In this document: piece after piece, positions 1 to 8,490 of the stretch
Layout of the letters: each line of letters begins with the position of its first letter
Position numbering within the stretch: the stretch's first letter is position 1
From: Symbiodinium natans
Taxonomy: Eukaryota; Sar; Dinophyceae; Suessiales; Symbiodiniaceae
Length of the DNA stretch: 37,500 nucleotides
Assembly (NCBI GenBank): GCA_905221605.1
Contig: CAJNDS010002502.1
Coordinates: forward strand, 231,900-269,399
Reading direction: 5' to 3'
Position numbers and translations under genes: made by a program
Notes under the pieces: generated by a model
The model's database searches: none
What the model was told of the DNA's origin: nothing
The model's input: only the letters and a program-made list of their open reading frames with translations

Positions 1-2
1 TA

Positions 3-128
3 GGTGAAGATCCTCAGCAATACTCCATGCCTAAAGATCTTGACGGCTTTGGGGTTCTTTTGGGAGGCGGCGGCATATTCCAGAGGACGAGAATCGGTCC
101 GGGTTGGCTTGTGGGCTTAGGGCCCTAA
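3..128 (+). CDS. Possible exon fragment at the left edge, product unknown
   Basis: A 41-codon open frame runs in from the window edge to a TAA formed by the first CCCTAAA-like word. The reading (for example SMPKDLDGFGVLLGGGG, then IFQRTRIGPGW) is mixed and not repeat-derived, but no family is recognised. It may continue upstream. An open frame of this length is common by chance, so this is only an exon candidate. Confidence 0.18.
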   Translation, partial: GEDPQQYSMPKDLDGFGVLLGGGGIFQRTRIGPGWLVGLGP

Positions 129-383
129 ACCCTAAAGCTCTAAATGGCTTGGAATGCCCAACAGTGAAACTTGTAACAATGGGCCCTACACCAACCCAAC
201 ATTAAAAAGTAAAGCCCTCAAAGCCCCGAAAGACAAACCAACTCTTCAACGAAATCACGCTGACCAACACTAAACCCCGAACGCTTAAGATCCTGACCCC
301 TTAAACACAAAAAAAAAACCAAGCCCTAAACCCTCAACCCTTGCAGCCCTTAACACACTGCGCCCTTAAAAACCCCAAAACAC
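129..383. other. C-rich degenerate telomere-like DNA
   Basis: Scattered CCCTAAA, CCCTTAAA and AACCCC words are separated by short spacers. It looks like an eroded telomere-like array. No gene is seen. Confidence 0.6.
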
Positions 384-457
384 GTCCTAAACCCTAAACC
401 CTAAACCCTAAACCCTAAGCCCTAAACCCTAAACCCTAAACCCTAAACCCTAAACCC
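384..457 (-). repeat. Interstitial (CCCTAAA)n array
   Basis: About ten near-perfect CCCTAAA units with one CCCTAAG variant. It forms the left cap of the first outward-facing pair: the G-rich partner starts at 529. Confidence 0.95.
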
Positions 458-528
458 GCGTCAGCCCCCGCCTTGCGCGGACCCGGGTCCGTGGCAGATG
501 GCGGCGAGAGCCGCCTGCGGCGAAGGGC
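458..528. other. GC-rich island between outward telomeric arrays
   Basis: A 71-bp very GC-rich unique stretch lies between CCCTAAA on the left and TTTAGGG on the right. It is open in a plus frame (ASAPALRGPGSVADGGESRL) and also in a minus frame. The strand is undecided and no domain is recognised. Confidence 0.3.
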
Positions 529-712
529 TTAGGGTTTAGGGTTTAGGGTTTAGGGTTTAGGGTTTAGGGTTTAGGGTTTAGGGTTTAGGGTTTAGGGTTT
601 AGGGTTTAGGGTTTAGGGTTTAGGATTTAGGGTTTAGGGCCTAGGGTTTAGGGCTTAGGGTTTAGGGTTTAGGGTTTCGGGTTTAGGTTTAGGGCTTAGG
701 GCTTAGGGCTTC
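529..712 (+). repeat. Interstitial (TTTAGGG)n array
   Basis: Near-perfect TTTAGGG units to about 625, then variants (GGGCCTA, GGGCTTA, GGGTTTC). The gradient from perfect to degenerate suggests ageing or patchy homogenisation. Confidence 0.95.
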
Positions 713-1084
713 AAGTTGGTTCAAGGCTACAGGATTGTGTCCTAAGCCCTATCCCTAAGGACCCTAAACCCTAATCCTTAAACGAGCGGCCAGCGAAGAA
801 AAAAAGAAAACATCCGGCGTTTCCAAAACAAGAACTTCACCTCGGACAGCATTAAACACGAATGTGCCAGCTCACCCTACCAGTGTCTCTAAGACCCCTC
901 AAGGCCCTCAAAGGCACTTAAAACTTCCAAAAAACCCCAAATTCCCTGAACCCTAAATGTGAATTCGAGTGAGTGTCTTGAGGACTGTCCCAAAACCCCA
1001 CAACCCTAAGAACCTCAAAGCAACAAAAACCCCAAAATCCAAAAATGCTAAAGCCCTAAACCCCCAAAGCCCCAAAAACGCGGA
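713..1084. other. Mostly unique DNA with a 58-codon plus frame
   Basis: An open frame at 783-956 reads as a Lys/Ser/Thr/Pro-rich peptide (RAASEEKKKTSGVSKTRT). A minus frame over 781-857 is also open, so neither is decisive. The remainder is C-rich telomere-like debris. Confidence 0.25.
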
Positions 1085-1495
1085 AGCCCTGAAGCCCTGA
1101 AGCCCTGAAGCCCTGAAACCCTGAAACCCTGAAACCCTGAAACCCTAAACCCTAAACCCTAAACCCTGAACCCTAAACCCTAAACCCTAAACCCTAAACC
1201 CCTAAACCCCTAAACCCCGAACCCTGAAAACCTCTGAGCCCCGCCACTAAACCCTAAACCCTAAACACCAAACCCCGAAACCCTAAACCCCCAAACCCTA
1301 TCGTGGAGTCCTAAAACCCTAAACCCTAAGTAATTCCCTGAAGCCCTCAAAGAACACAAGCCCTATCTTCAAGTCGCCCTAGACCTTAAACCCTAAACCC
1401 TCAACCCTGAATCCTGAATCCTGAACCCTGAACCCTAAACCCTAAACCCTAAACCCTAAACTCTAAACCCTAAACCCTAAACCCCCAAATCCTAT
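1085..1495 (-). repeat. CCCTGAA/CCCTAAA variant arrays
   Basis: The block starts with CCCTGAAG-type units and passes into CCCTGAAA, CCCTAAA, CCCCTAAA and back. The cleanest CCCTAAA run is 1432-1490. Locally homogeneous variants indicate in situ tandem duplication. Confidence 0.9.
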
Positions 1496-1507
1496 CTTGG
1501 AGTTTAC

Positions 1508-1566
1508 CGAAGTGGCGACGTGGCCTCCGCAGCCTTGGCGCGCGCCTCGGCCTCTACGGCGCGGGC
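1508..1566 (-). CDS. Candidate 59-nt exon, Ala/Glu/Arg coiled-coil-like
   Basis: On the minus strand a CACCAG|G acceptor-like site is followed by a frame reading ARAVEAEARAKAAEATSPL, then CG|GTAAAC, a good donor match. Alternating Ala with charged residues suggests a helix or coiled coil. The island is much richer in GC than its surroundings and lies between CCCTAAA (left) and TTTAGGG (right). No family can be named from about 19 residues. Confidence 0.35.
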
Positions 1567-1573
1567 CTGGTGT

Positions 1574-1680
1574 AGGGTTTAGGGTTTAGGGTTTAGGGTT
1601 TAGGGTTTAGGGTTGAGGGTTTAGGGTTTAGGGTTGAGGGTTTAGGGTTTAGGGTTTAGGGTTTAGAGTTTAGGGTTTTG
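1574..1680 (+). repeat. Interstitial (TTTAGGG)n array
   Basis: About fifteen units with a few GGGTTGA variants. It is the right-hand partner of the CCCTAAA array ending near 1490. Confidence 0.95.
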
Positions 1681-1737
1681 GGTATTGGGGTATTGGGGTA
1701 TTGGGGTATTGGGGTATTGGGGTATTGGGGTATTGAG
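1681..1737 (+). repeat. Tandem octamer GGGGTATT
   Basis: About seven head-to-tail copies of an 8-bp variant embedded in the heptamer field. It is a distinct unit, not degenerate TTTAGGG. Confidence 0.9.
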
Positions 1738-2237
1738 GTTTAGGGTATTGGGTTTTGGGTTTTTGGGGTATTGGGGTTTAGGGGTTTAGGGTTTTGGGTT
1801 TTGGGGTATTGGGGGTTTAGGGATCTGGGTTTAGGGGTTTTAGTGTTCGGAGCTTCGGGCGGGACCTTACCAGAAGTATCGAAGGATGCATGAAGGATTT
1901 CAGGGCTCAGGGGGCACCAGGGTTAAGGGTTTAGGCTTTGGGGGTTTGGGGTTTTCGGTTTTGGGTTTAGGCTTTGGCTCAGCAGCACCATTCCTCATCT
2001 CTGCCTCCTTATGTGCCTCGTAGACAGCGATGCAGCAGCTGGGAGGTGCGTGTGGCCAGTGGCGCCGATTGCAGTGCTGTGCAGCACGTGTTCGGGTCGC
2101 GTGTTTTTTTTCGGTTCATACTCAACGCCCCCCGGGGGTGGAGGAAGCCTCACGGAAATCCGTAACCAGCACTGGGTTCACATGGCCAGTGCAAAAGAGG
2201 AGAGCTACAAACTGGCTTTAGGGTTTAGGGTTTAGGG
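1738..2237. other. Degenerate G-rich repeat, then a unique stretch with short frames
   Basis: 1738-1845 is degraded TTTAGGG/TATTGGGG. 1855-2215 is unique. Overlapping plus frames of 61-75 codons occur at 1974-2235, including HWVHMASAKEESYKLAL at its end, but they overlap each other and no domain is recognised. At most one short exon can be suspected. Confidence 0.3.
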
Positions 2238-2342
2238 TTACCTCGTGGGCTTTCAAGCGACGCACTCCGAATGACTTCGCAGGTGGCCTACCTACCTATA
2301 GGCTTCCTAATGCCCAGAAACGAGAGCAAACCCCAACAGTAA
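2238..2342 (+). CDS. Possible short exon, unknown product
   Basis: A 34-codon frame runs from a TTTAGGG remnant to TAA and contains SDALRMTSQVAYLPIGFLMP. A CGCAG|GTGGCC junction inside could equally be a splice site. Nothing identifies a family. Confidence 0.18.
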   Translation, partial: LPRGLSSDALRMTSQVAYLPIGFLMPRNESKPQQ

Positions 2343-2490
2343 CTACATCAGAGCTCTCAGGTATACCCGAACCACCCCTCCAACCCAGCAAAGCCTCAAG
2401 GCCTTAGGGCTTTAAAGCCGGTTTTGGGTCTAGGGTTTGGGGTTTAGGGTTTGGGGTTTAGGGTTTGGGGTTTAGGGTTTAGGGTTTAGG
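2343..2490. other. Unique C-rich stretch, then TTTGGGG/TTTAGGG repeat
   Basis: 2343-2405 is unique. 2425-2490 alternates GGGTTTGG with GGGTTTAG units. No gene is seen. Confidence 0.5.
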
Positions 2491-2655
2491 GTGGGCTTAG
2501 AATTCATGGGCACATGGGCGCTGCCGAGCGGAGAGGCGCAGTAGGGTTCGTGGATTGCATCAATGTCCCGACATGTTGTGCACATGCTGTGGAACTGTGG
2601 AAGGTTTACTTCTCCAACAACCAAGGAATATTCCCAGAAATTCATTAACTCAAAA
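2491..2655 (-). CDS. Possible exon, minus strand, unknown product
   Basis: The minus strand is open through this non-repetitive island. It reads NFWEYSLVVGEVNLPQFHS and, further on, MCTTCRDIDAIHEPYCA. The frame extends into flanking repeats as meaningless GFGV-type residues. The core is Cys-containing and mixed in composition, but no known motif is complete. Confidence 0.22.
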
Positions 2656-2828
2656 CCTAGACCCCTTAAACCCCAAACCCTAAACCCCAAGCCCTCAAAC
2701 CTAAACCCCAAACCCCCAAGCCTTAGACTATCCTAAACCCCAAGCCCCGCCAAAGAAACTGAATCATGACGTCCTCCGGCCAGCATGGGCTAACTTCAAG
2801 AAGGAACCCCATAGCCACAAAAGGGTTT
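2656..2828. other. C-rich repeat debris and short unique stretch
   Basis: 2656-2740 is CCCTAAACCCC-type debris. 2741-2828 is unique and holds a short plus frame from an ATG at 2767 (MTSSGQHGLTSRRNPIATKG) running into the next array. The frame is weak. Confidence 0.3.
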
Positions 2829-2963
2829 TGGGCTAAGGGTTTAGGGTTTAGGGTTAGGGGTTTAGGGTTTAGGGTTGAGGGTTGAGGGTTGAGGGTTTAG
2901 GGTTTAGGGTTTAGGGTTTAGGGTTTAGGGTTTAGGGTTTAGGGTTTAGGGTTTAGGGTTTAG
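2829..2963 (+). repeat. Interstitial (TTTAGGG)n array
   Basis: Mostly perfect units with a GGGTTGA cluster near 2875-2895. Confidence 0.95.
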
Positions 2964-3022
2964 GGGTGTTGGGGTGTTGGCGTGTTGGGGTGTTGAGGTG
3001 TTGGGGTGTTGGGGTATTGGGG
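2964..3022 (+). repeat. Tandem octamer GGGGTGTT
   Basis: Seven copies of an 8-bp unit directly follow a TTTAGGG array, just as GGGGTATT does at 1681. Confidence 0.9.
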
Positions 3023-3079
3023 TTCAGGCGCCTATCAACCATCAAGGTGGGACTGGTACGCAGATGGGCAGCTGGGCAC

Positions 3080-3245
3080 AGGGTTTAGGGTTGGGGATGA
3101 GGGTTTGGGGCTCAGGGCTTACACAACTAAGGTTTCAGGGTCAAGGGTTTGGGGTTTAGGGCTAGGGTTTAGGGCTTAGGGTTTAGGGTTCAGGGTTCAG
3201 GGTACAGGGTTCAGGGTACAGGGTTTAGGGTTCAGGGTTTGGGGC
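3080..3245 (+). repeat. Degenerate TTTAGGG array
   Basis: Units vary as GGGTTCA, GGGTACA, GGGCTTA and GGGTTTG. A 60-bp unique spacer (3023-3079) precedes it. Confidence 0.8.
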
Positions 3246-3307
3246 TTAGGGAAGAAGGAGGGAGCCCTGCAGTCCTCCGCGCGCTCGGCGCGCTCGGCCG
3301 CCGCGCC
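3246..3307 (-). CDS. Candidate exon, Ala/Glu/Arg-rich helix
   Basis: On the minus strand a CATCTCAG acceptor-like site precedes a frame reading GAAAERAERAEDCRAPSFF. The heptad-like Ala/Glu/Arg pattern resembles the 1508-1566 and 4601-4676 pieces, also on the minus strand. The GC-ending codons contrast with the flanking repeat. The piece is too short for family assignment. Confidence 0.32.
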
Positions 3308-3353
3308 CTGAGATGAGGCCCCACAGCCCCTTTGGTTTGGGTTCTGGGGTTTG

Positions 3354-3447
3354 GGGTGTAGGGTTTAGGGTTTAGGGTTTAGGGTTTAGGGTTTAGGGTT
3401 TAGGGTTTAGGGTTTAGGGTTTAGGGTTTAGGGTTTAGGGTTTACGG
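3354..3447 (+). repeat. Interstitial (TTTAGGG)n array
   Basis: About twelve perfect units, with one GGGTTTAC at the end. Confidence 0.95.
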
Positions 3448-3543
3448 TTTCATTCCTGGCACCCGAAGCGAATGAACGCACGGTTCGCCTGCACGCACAA
3501 GAAAGGGCTTCATTTATTTGCGCTCACTAGCTACTATGTTTAG
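3448..3543 (+). CDS. Possible exon after a telomeric array
   Basis: A 31-codon frame reads FHSWHPKRMNARFACTHKKG, then LHLFALTSYYV, and stops at a TAG made by the next TTTAGGG word. It is rich in His/Lys/Arg. No family is recognised, and length alone is not significant. Confidence 0.22.
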   Translation, partial: FHSWHPKRMNARFACTHKKGLHLFALTSYYV

Positions 3544-3889
3544 GGTTTTGGCTTTAGGGTTGAGCGCTTCATGTAGTTCATAATGTTCGCGGGCTCGCAC
3601 GAAGACTATTGTGCCCATGGGAGAACAACTAAGGGTTATGACGTGGACATGCAAGTAATCATCGTGTTGGCATGATTAAAGGCACGTAAAAGACAAATTT
3701 ATAGTTAAAGAATGCCTTTTGAGACCCAAAGATCAAGAGTGAAGGAGTGAATCTGATGGAGCTGCGAGAAAAATTCCATCGAAAAGACAGGAGTAGGGCC
3801 TAGGGCTTTACGCCTACGATTTAGGCTTATGTGTGAGGCGTGAGGGTTCGGGCTTGAGGGTGTGAGGGTTTGGGGCTTAAGGTGTCTCC
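3544..3889. other. Unique, less GC-rich DNA; possible minus exon end
   Basis: This is one of the longer non-repetitive stretches. On the minus strand TTTTTCTCGCAG at about 3760 is a good 3' splice match. A frame there (VFSMEFFSQLHQIHSFTLDL) ends at 3705. The rest shows no feature. Confidence 0.3.
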
Positions 3890-3942
3890 ATCTCTCTCTC
3901 TCTCTCTCTCTCACCCCCTCTCTCTCTCTCTCTCTCACTCTC

Positions 3943-3982
<40 letters not shown>
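3890..3982. repeat. (TC)n microsatellite
   Basis: About 90 bp of TC dinucleotides with short interruptions near 3913 and 3937. The Arg/Glu-repeat minus frame across it is an artefact of the repeat. Confidence 0.97.
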
Positions 3983-3985
<3 letters not shown>

Positions 3986-4022
3986 GACTGAAGCGTCTAG
4001 GGCTGCCGAACAGTACCCTTAT

Positions 4023-4600
4023 CACCCCTGACCCCTAAACCCCTAAACCCCTAAACCCCTAAACTTGAAACCCTGAACCCAAAAGCCTAAAGCCTAAACC
4101 CTAAACCCTAGACCCTACACCCTGAACCCCTACCCCTAAACCCCTAAACCACAAAACCCCTAGACCCCTAAACCCCTGGACCCCTAAACCCCTAAACCCC
4201 TAAGAACCTAAACCCCTAAGCCCCGAAACCCCTAAACCCCTGAACCCTGAACCCTGAACCCTAAACCCTAAACCCTAAACCCTAAACCCTAAACCCAAAC
4301 CCCTAAACCCCTAAACCCCTAAACCCCTAAACCCCTACACCCCCAAACCCCCAAACCCCCAAACCCCCAAACCCCCTAAACCCCTAAACCCCTAAACCCC
4401 TAAACCCCTACACCCCTAAACCCCTAAACCCTTAAACCCCTAAACCCTAAATCCCTAAACCCCTACACCCCTAAACCCCTAAACCCTAAAACCCCTAAAC
4501 CCTAAACCCCTAAACCCTAAACCCCAAACCCAAAACCTAAACCCTAAACCCTAAACCCTAAACCCTAAACCCTACCCACCTAACCCCTAACCCCTAAGCC
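4023..4600 (-). repeat. Long CCCCTAAA/CCCTAAA array
   Basis: This is the longest C-rich block. It mixes octamer CCCCTAAA, heptamer CCCTAAA and CCCCCAAA units in homogeneous sub-blocks, with scattered point variants. Confidence 0.95.
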
Positions 4601-4676
4601 CCTTGCCCAGCCGCCTCAGCAGCGGCGGCCTGCGCCGTAAGCTTCTCTTGCAGCTCCAGCACCTCCAGGTCTAGGG
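4601..4676 (-). CDS. Candidate coiled-coil exon
   Basis: The minus strand reads LDLEVLELQEKLTAQAAAAE followed by AAGQG. Leu residues at heptad spacing and the Glu/Gln/Ala content fit a coiled coil. Codons are mostly GC-ending. An AAG| acceptor-like site lies upstream, and GG|GCAAGG downstream could be a GC-type donor. C-rich arrays flank it on both sides. This is among the more convincing coding islands, but it is still only 25 residues. Confidence 0.38.
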
Positions 4677-4694
4677 CTTCCCCTGAACCCTGAG

Positions 4695-4795
4695 CAATCC
4701 TAAACCCTAAACCCAAACCCTGAACCCTAAACCCTAAACCCTAAACCCTAAACCCTAAACCTTAAACCCTAAACCCTAAACCCTAAACCCTACCT
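4695..4795 (-). repeat. Interstitial (CCCTAAA)n array
   Basis: About thirteen units, mostly perfect. Confidence 0.95.
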
Positions 4796-4900
4796 GAACC
4801 CTTCACAGGCTTCAGGGGTTTGGGTGTAGGGCTTTAAGTCGGGGAGGTTCGCCAAAAAGAATTCCTAGAGGAACTGCATTTGACGATTACGGAAGTATAG
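4796..4900 (+). other. Unique island with short Glu/Leu-rich frame
   Basis: From 4837 the plus strand reads VGEVRQKEFLEELHLTITEV before TAG. GAA|GTATAG at the end could be a donor. It is a short exon candidate only. Confidence 0.25.
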
Positions 4901-5047
4901 ACCCTAAACCCTGAAACCCTGAAACCCTCAAACCCTGAAACCCTGAAACCCTGAAGCCCTGAAGCCCTGAAGCCCCGAAACCCTGAAACCCTGAAACCCT
5001 GAAACCCTCAAACCCTCAAACCCTCAACCCCTCAACCCCTCTAACCC
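4901..5047 (-). repeat. CCCTGAA variant array
   Basis: Roughly twenty units dominated by CCCTGAA with blocks of CCCTGAAG and CCCTCAA. This variant was amplified locally, as at 1085. Confidence 0.92.
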
Positions 5048-5048
5048 T

Positions 5049-5116
5049 AAGGCTAATCCTAGGTACGGAGTCAGCAGTCAGCCTCGAAAACCCTTGTTGG
5101 CTTCAGCTTGGGTTTA
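5049..5116 (+). other. Short unique island
   Basis: A 21-codon plus frame (KANPRYGVSSQPRKPLLASA) lies between a C-rich array on the left and a G-rich array on the right, the outward-facing arrangement. No family is recognised. Confidence 0.22.
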
Positions 5117-5332
5117 GGGTTTAGGGTTTAGGGTTTAGAGTGTAGGGTGTAGGGTGTAGGGTGTAGGGTGTAGGGTTTAGGGTTTAGGATTTACGGTTTA
5201 AGGTTTAGGGTTTAGGGTTTAGGGTTTAGGGTTTAGGGTTTAGGGTTTAGGGTTTAGGGTTTAGGGTTTAGGGTTTAGGGTTTAGGGTTTAGGGTTTAGG
5301 GTTGAGGGTTGAGGGTTGAGGGTTGAGGGTTT
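5112..5332 (+). repeat. Interstitial TTTAGGG array with GGGTGTA block
   Basis: About 30 units. 5139-5177 is homogeneous GGGTGTA and 5300-5330 is GGGTTGA, both locally amplified variants. Confidence 0.95.
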
Positions 5333-5609
5333 TCTTTGCTGGAGGTTCTTAGAGCTCTACTTAGGGCATTGAGATTCAGGAGATAGGGGCTCGAGTGTCG
5401 GGTGTAGGGCTTCTTAGGACTGCTGGGCTCAAGCTGTATTTTGGGGTTTAAGGGAAAATCTCTCCTCTAACCATATCTCTAAACCCTAAACCCTAAACCC
5501 TAAACCCTAAACCCCAATATGCGCGCCTTAAGAATTAGTATAGGGTATTGGAGGGTTCTTAGAAAGGGACCATAAGAGAATACTATTCGCAATTATGCTG
5601 ACCCCTCTA
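5333..5609. other. Unique DNA with a small CCCTAAA run
   Basis: 5333-5475 and 5514-5609 are unique. 5478-5513 is five CCCTAAA units. No convincing frame is seen. Confidence 0.4.
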
Positions 5610-5720
5610 TTACACCCTCCTACGCCCTGCGGGTGCCTGCCGCACCTGGTTCAGCATCGTCAGCACGGGCGCATCCAGCAAAAGGCGTGGGGCGCCTCGC
5701 AGCGTGGGGAAGATGGGCGT
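5610..5720 (-). CDS. Candidate exon, minus strand
   Basis: A 36-codon minus frame reads TPIFPTLRGAPRLLLDAPVL, then TMLNQVRQAP, and ends in TAA. A CTGCGAG|G acceptor-like site and an AACCAG|GTGCGG donor-like site lie within it, so the true exon may be about 50 nt. It is GC-rich and leucine-rich. The family is unknown. Confidence 0.32.
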   Translation of the reverse strand, partial: TPIFPTLRGAPRLLLDAPVLTMLNQVRQAPAGRRRV

Positions 5721-5950
5721 TAGGGGTGCCGGTTTAGGGTTTTTAGGGGTTTTTAGGGGTTTTAGGGGCTTTTAGGGGCTTTTAGGGGTTTAGGGTTTAG
5801 GGTGCAGGGATCGAGGGTTTCGTGCTTAGTCTTAAGGCTTAGGTTTGGGGCTTAGGGTTTGGAACATTAGGGCGTCGGGTGCGTGAGCCGAGACTTCGAA
5901 GATTGCAGCATGCACTTTGGCAACCGGCTCTCTCGAGGAGTGTGCCATGT
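5721..5950. repeat. GGGTTTTTA/GGGCTTTTA variants and degraded repeat
   Basis: 5730-5800 contains long-unit variants with TTTTA runs. 5816-5950 is mostly unique. Confidence 0.6.
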
Positions 5951-6040
5951 ATGGGGGTTTAGGATATTGGGGGTACCTTGATGGGGTCCCTTCTATAGTT
6001 AAGGCCTACTTTAGGGTCCCCTATTTTCGGAAATCCCCAT
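5951..6040. mobile_element. Fold-back element, family A copy 1
   Basis: A 90-bp imperfect palindrome begins with ATGGGGGTTT and ends with AAATCCCCAT. The arms also share GGGGTACC/GGGTCCCC-like motifs. Related copies are at 29530, 31288 and 34022. With no coding capacity it fits a MITE-like element. No clear target-site duplication is seen in the repeat-rich flanks. Confidence 0.6.
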
Positions 6041-6147
6041 ATAGCTGAGTGAGAAGTTGCGACGCAGAACCAGGGCTTCGGGCTTAGGGCTTCCTTGGAG
6101 GTTCAGGGTACCTATAACCCCAGTTCTGCGTGCATTTATAAGCCGCC

Positions 6148-6218
6148 TAAGTCCTCCAAGTAGGTTGTAAGTAGACTTACTATTGGGGTTAGAAGTGCCC
6201 ATGAACCTCCAAGTAGGG
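6148..6218. repeat. Dispersed element, family D copy 1
   Basis: Contains AAGTAGACTTACTA and, downstream, CCTCCAAGTAGG; TCCTCCAAGTAGG also occurs at its left edge. The same pair of motifs recurs at 24444 and partly at 35312 and 37153. Confidence 0.45.
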
Positions 6219-6234
6219 CTCAGCGTTCAGGGTT

Positions 6235-6365
6235 CAGGGTTTAGGGTTTAGGGTTTAGGGTTTAGGGTTTAGGGTTTAGGGTTTAGGGTTTAGGGTTTAG
6301 CGTTTAGGGTTTAGGGGTTTAGGGGTTTAGGGGTTTAGGGGTTTAGGGGTTTAGGGTCTAAGGGG
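6235..6365 (+). repeat. TTTAGGG array passing into TTTAGGGG
   Basis: Heptamers to about 6312, then octamer GGGGTTTA units to 6352. Confidence 0.95.
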
Positions 6366-6451
6366 TTCAGGGATCGCATCTCCACCCACTCTTTGGGAAG
6401 TCGGCCCCGGGAGCCACATGAACCCACGCCATCCTTGAGTTTGGCGAAAAG
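6366..6451 (-). CDS. Candidate exon, minus strand
   Basis: The minus frame reads LFAKLKDGVGSCGSRGRLPK, then EWVEM. ACTCAAG|G is acceptor-like, and a GTGGAG donor-like site follows EW. G-rich arrays flank it on both sides. It is mixed, globular-looking and unassigned. Confidence 0.3.
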
Positions 6452-6545
6452 GGTTTGGGGTTTAGGGTTTAGGGTTTAGGGTTTAGGGTTTAGGGTTTAG
6501 GGTTTAGGGTTTAGGGTTTAGGGTTTAGGGTTTAGGGTTAGGGCT
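6452..6545 (+). repeat. Interstitial (TTTAGGG)n array
   Basis: About twelve perfect units. Confidence 0.95.
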
Positions 6546-6905
6546 TGGGGGAATGCTGCATCCTGCCATGCCAGATGTAAAATGCTTCCTCTTTGAGCAT
6601 GCAACTTCTTACTTTTGTTCTTGATCATAGTATGTTCATGTTGACCAAGCAACACCCTAAACCCTAACCCCAAAACCCGAAACCCCAAACCCTCACACCA
6701 AAACCCAAAGACCGTGAAGCCAAACCCAAAACTCGGAGTCTAAACCCCAACCCCTGAACCCTAAGCCCTAACCCCTAACCCCAAACCATACACCCTAAAA
6801 GCCTAAAACCATGACTTCCAACAATCGTAGATAGATCCAGCCGGTCAACTTGTAACTCCACACTGTGGCTGGGTCTGTGAATGACGCTGCTTCCTGATGT
6901 GTCTT
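6546..6905. other. Two unique stretches around a C-rich degenerate block
   Basis: 6546-6653 is open on the minus strand (LLGQHEHTMIKNKSKKLHAQ). 6820-6905 is open in two minus frames at once, which shows how little an open frame means here. 6656-6800 is degraded CCCTAAA. Confidence 0.3.
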
Positions 6906-7570
6906 AAACCCAAAACCCTAAACCCTAAACCCTAACCCCAAAGCCTAAACCCCAAACCCTAAACCCTAAACCCTAAACCCTAAATGCAGATGACTTAGAT
7001 GAAGCCATGCCGAGGTTTACAGTTTAAGGGCTTCAGGGTCCAAGAGTGTAAGGGTTTAAGGGCTTAAGGGTTTAAGGGTCTAAGACTTTAAGGGTTTAGG
7101 CGTTTAGGGTTTAGGGGTTTAAGGGCTTAAGGATTTAGGGGTTTAAGGGTTTCGGGTTCAGGGTTCAAGGGTTTAGGGTTTAGGGTTAAGGGTTTAGGGC
7201 TTTGGGTTTAAGGGTTTTAGGGTTCTTGCCCTCCTCAACCGGCCTAGGCTGAGACTTGCCACAGCCTTGGGCTGTGAGTCTGCCATCCTCGGTCGCAGAG
7301 ATGGGAGTACATGCTCAGATGGGGGTTTAGGGTTTAGGGCTCACGGTTTCGGATTCAGGGTTCAGGGTTTAGGGTTTAGGTTTTAGGGTTTGGGGTTTAA
7401 GGGTTTAGCAACAGCACAGCGCCGCTTGCTATCCTAAGGTTCTGTGGCGCATGAGGTTAGATCCTAAACCTCCTTTGGCCCCCCTAAACCCCCTCAAACA
7501 TCCTGAACATCCTAAACCCCCTAAACCCCTTCTAGCATCCTAAATCCCCTAAACCCCCTAAACCACTCAA
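6906..7570. repeat. Degenerate telomere-like field, both orientations
   Basis: 6906-6985 is C-rich. 7020-7225 is G-rich with GGGTTTAA octamers. 7226-7320 is a unique spacer and 7322-7410 is G-rich again. From 7464 CCCCCTAAA/CATCCTAAA units appear. Confidence 0.7.
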
Positions 7571-7597
7571 CCCCCCCCCCCCCCCCCCCCCCCCCCC
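7571..7597. repeat. Poly-C tract
   Basis: 27 consecutive C in a CCCCCTAAA field; it may be an expansion of the C run of the unit. Confidence 0.9.
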
Positions 7598-7954
7598 AAA
7601 CATCCTAAGCCCCCTAAACCCCTTAAGCCCTTCTAGCATCCTAAACCCCCTAAACCCCCTAAACACCCTAAACCACGTAAACCCCCTCAAACGTCCCCTT
7701 CTAGCATCCTAAACCTCCTAAACCACTTCAACCCACCCTAGCATCCTAAACCCCCTAAACCACTCAAACCCCCTGAACCCTTTGAAAACCCCCAAAATTG
7801 GCTGAGGGTGTAGGGCTTAGGCTTTAGGGTTTAGGGCTTAGGGTTTAGGATTTTGGGGTGTTTTAGCGGGGCGGGACCTCTGGTGTGGGACATGGGCTTG
7901 GGCTGATTCGGGTCGGTTGCGCTCGAGAGGTCGAGGGCTTAGGGGTTCGGGGGT
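7598..7954. repeat. CATCCTAAACCCC higher-order repeat and spacer
   Basis: 7598-7770 repeats a longer motif (CTTCTAGCATCCTAAACCCC) about four times. 7800-7954 is mixed G-rich debris and unique sequence. Confidence 0.6.
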
Positions 7955-8068
7955 GTAGGGTTTAGGGTTTAGGGTTTAGGGTTTAGGGTTTAGGGTTTAG
8001 GGTTTAGGGTTTAGGGTTTAGGGTTTGGGGTTTAGGGTTTAGGGTTTAGGGTTTAGGGCTTAGTTCGG
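7955..8068 (+). repeat. Interstitial (TTTAGGG)n array
   Basis: About sixteen units, one GGGTTTG. Confidence 0.95.
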
Positions 8069-8389
8069 CGGGTGCAGGATGCAAACATCACGAGCCTGAT
8101 GAGCTAAATCCCGGGGTGATGGTGAGAGCCACATGGGGGGGTACACCGTAGCACCCCAACTTGCAACCGTCCTTCTTCCAGGAAGCCCTCAACAGGATAC
8201 CTCTTTTCCCTACACCCTAAACACTCAGCCCTCCAGCTTAAGCCCTAAAACCCGAAGCCCTAAGCCCGAAACCCTCAACCCTGAACCCGAATTATAGGGG
8301 TCCGAATATGAGCTAGAGGAAAAGATTCTTAAATTCAGGGGAATTAAGGTTAGGGTTTAGGGTTTCCGGAATTCCAAACCCGAAACGCA
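8069..8389. other. Unique island and C-rich debris
   Basis: 8069-8210 is unique. GGGTGCAG|G (about 8082) and GATG|GTGAGA (about 8127) would frame a roughly 45-nt exon, open as CKHHEPDELNPGVM in the plus frame. 8211-8285 is degraded CCCTAAA. Confidence 0.28.
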
Positions 8390-8490
8390 TTAAACCCTAA
8401 GGATCTTGGGCGTGGACCACTTCACTCTCAAACGGACGGTGTACTTGTCGTACATGGCGTTGTGCAAGATCATGTACCTGACGGCCCCAG
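8390..8490 (-). CDS. Candidate exon, minus strand
   Basis: After a CCGTCAG|G acceptor-like site at 8478 the minus frame reads YMILHNAMYDKYTVRLRVKW, then STPKIL, and stops in a repeat word. A TTGAGA|GTGAAG donor-like site lies near 8425. Most codons end in C or G. It looks like part of a globular protein. The opposite strand is also open, which lowers confidence. Confidence 0.32.

Noticed and set aside
384-672. True chromosome end
   Set aside because: Arrays of both orientations are scattered through the whole window with unique DNA beyond them, so they are interstitial.
3705-4025. 106-codon Arg/Glu-repeat protein
   Set aside because: Most of it is the (TC)n microsatellite; only the last about 28 codons are unique.
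6800-6905. Minus-strand exon
   Set aside because: Two overlapping minus frames are both open and look equally plausible, showing that openness over 35 codons is not evidence.
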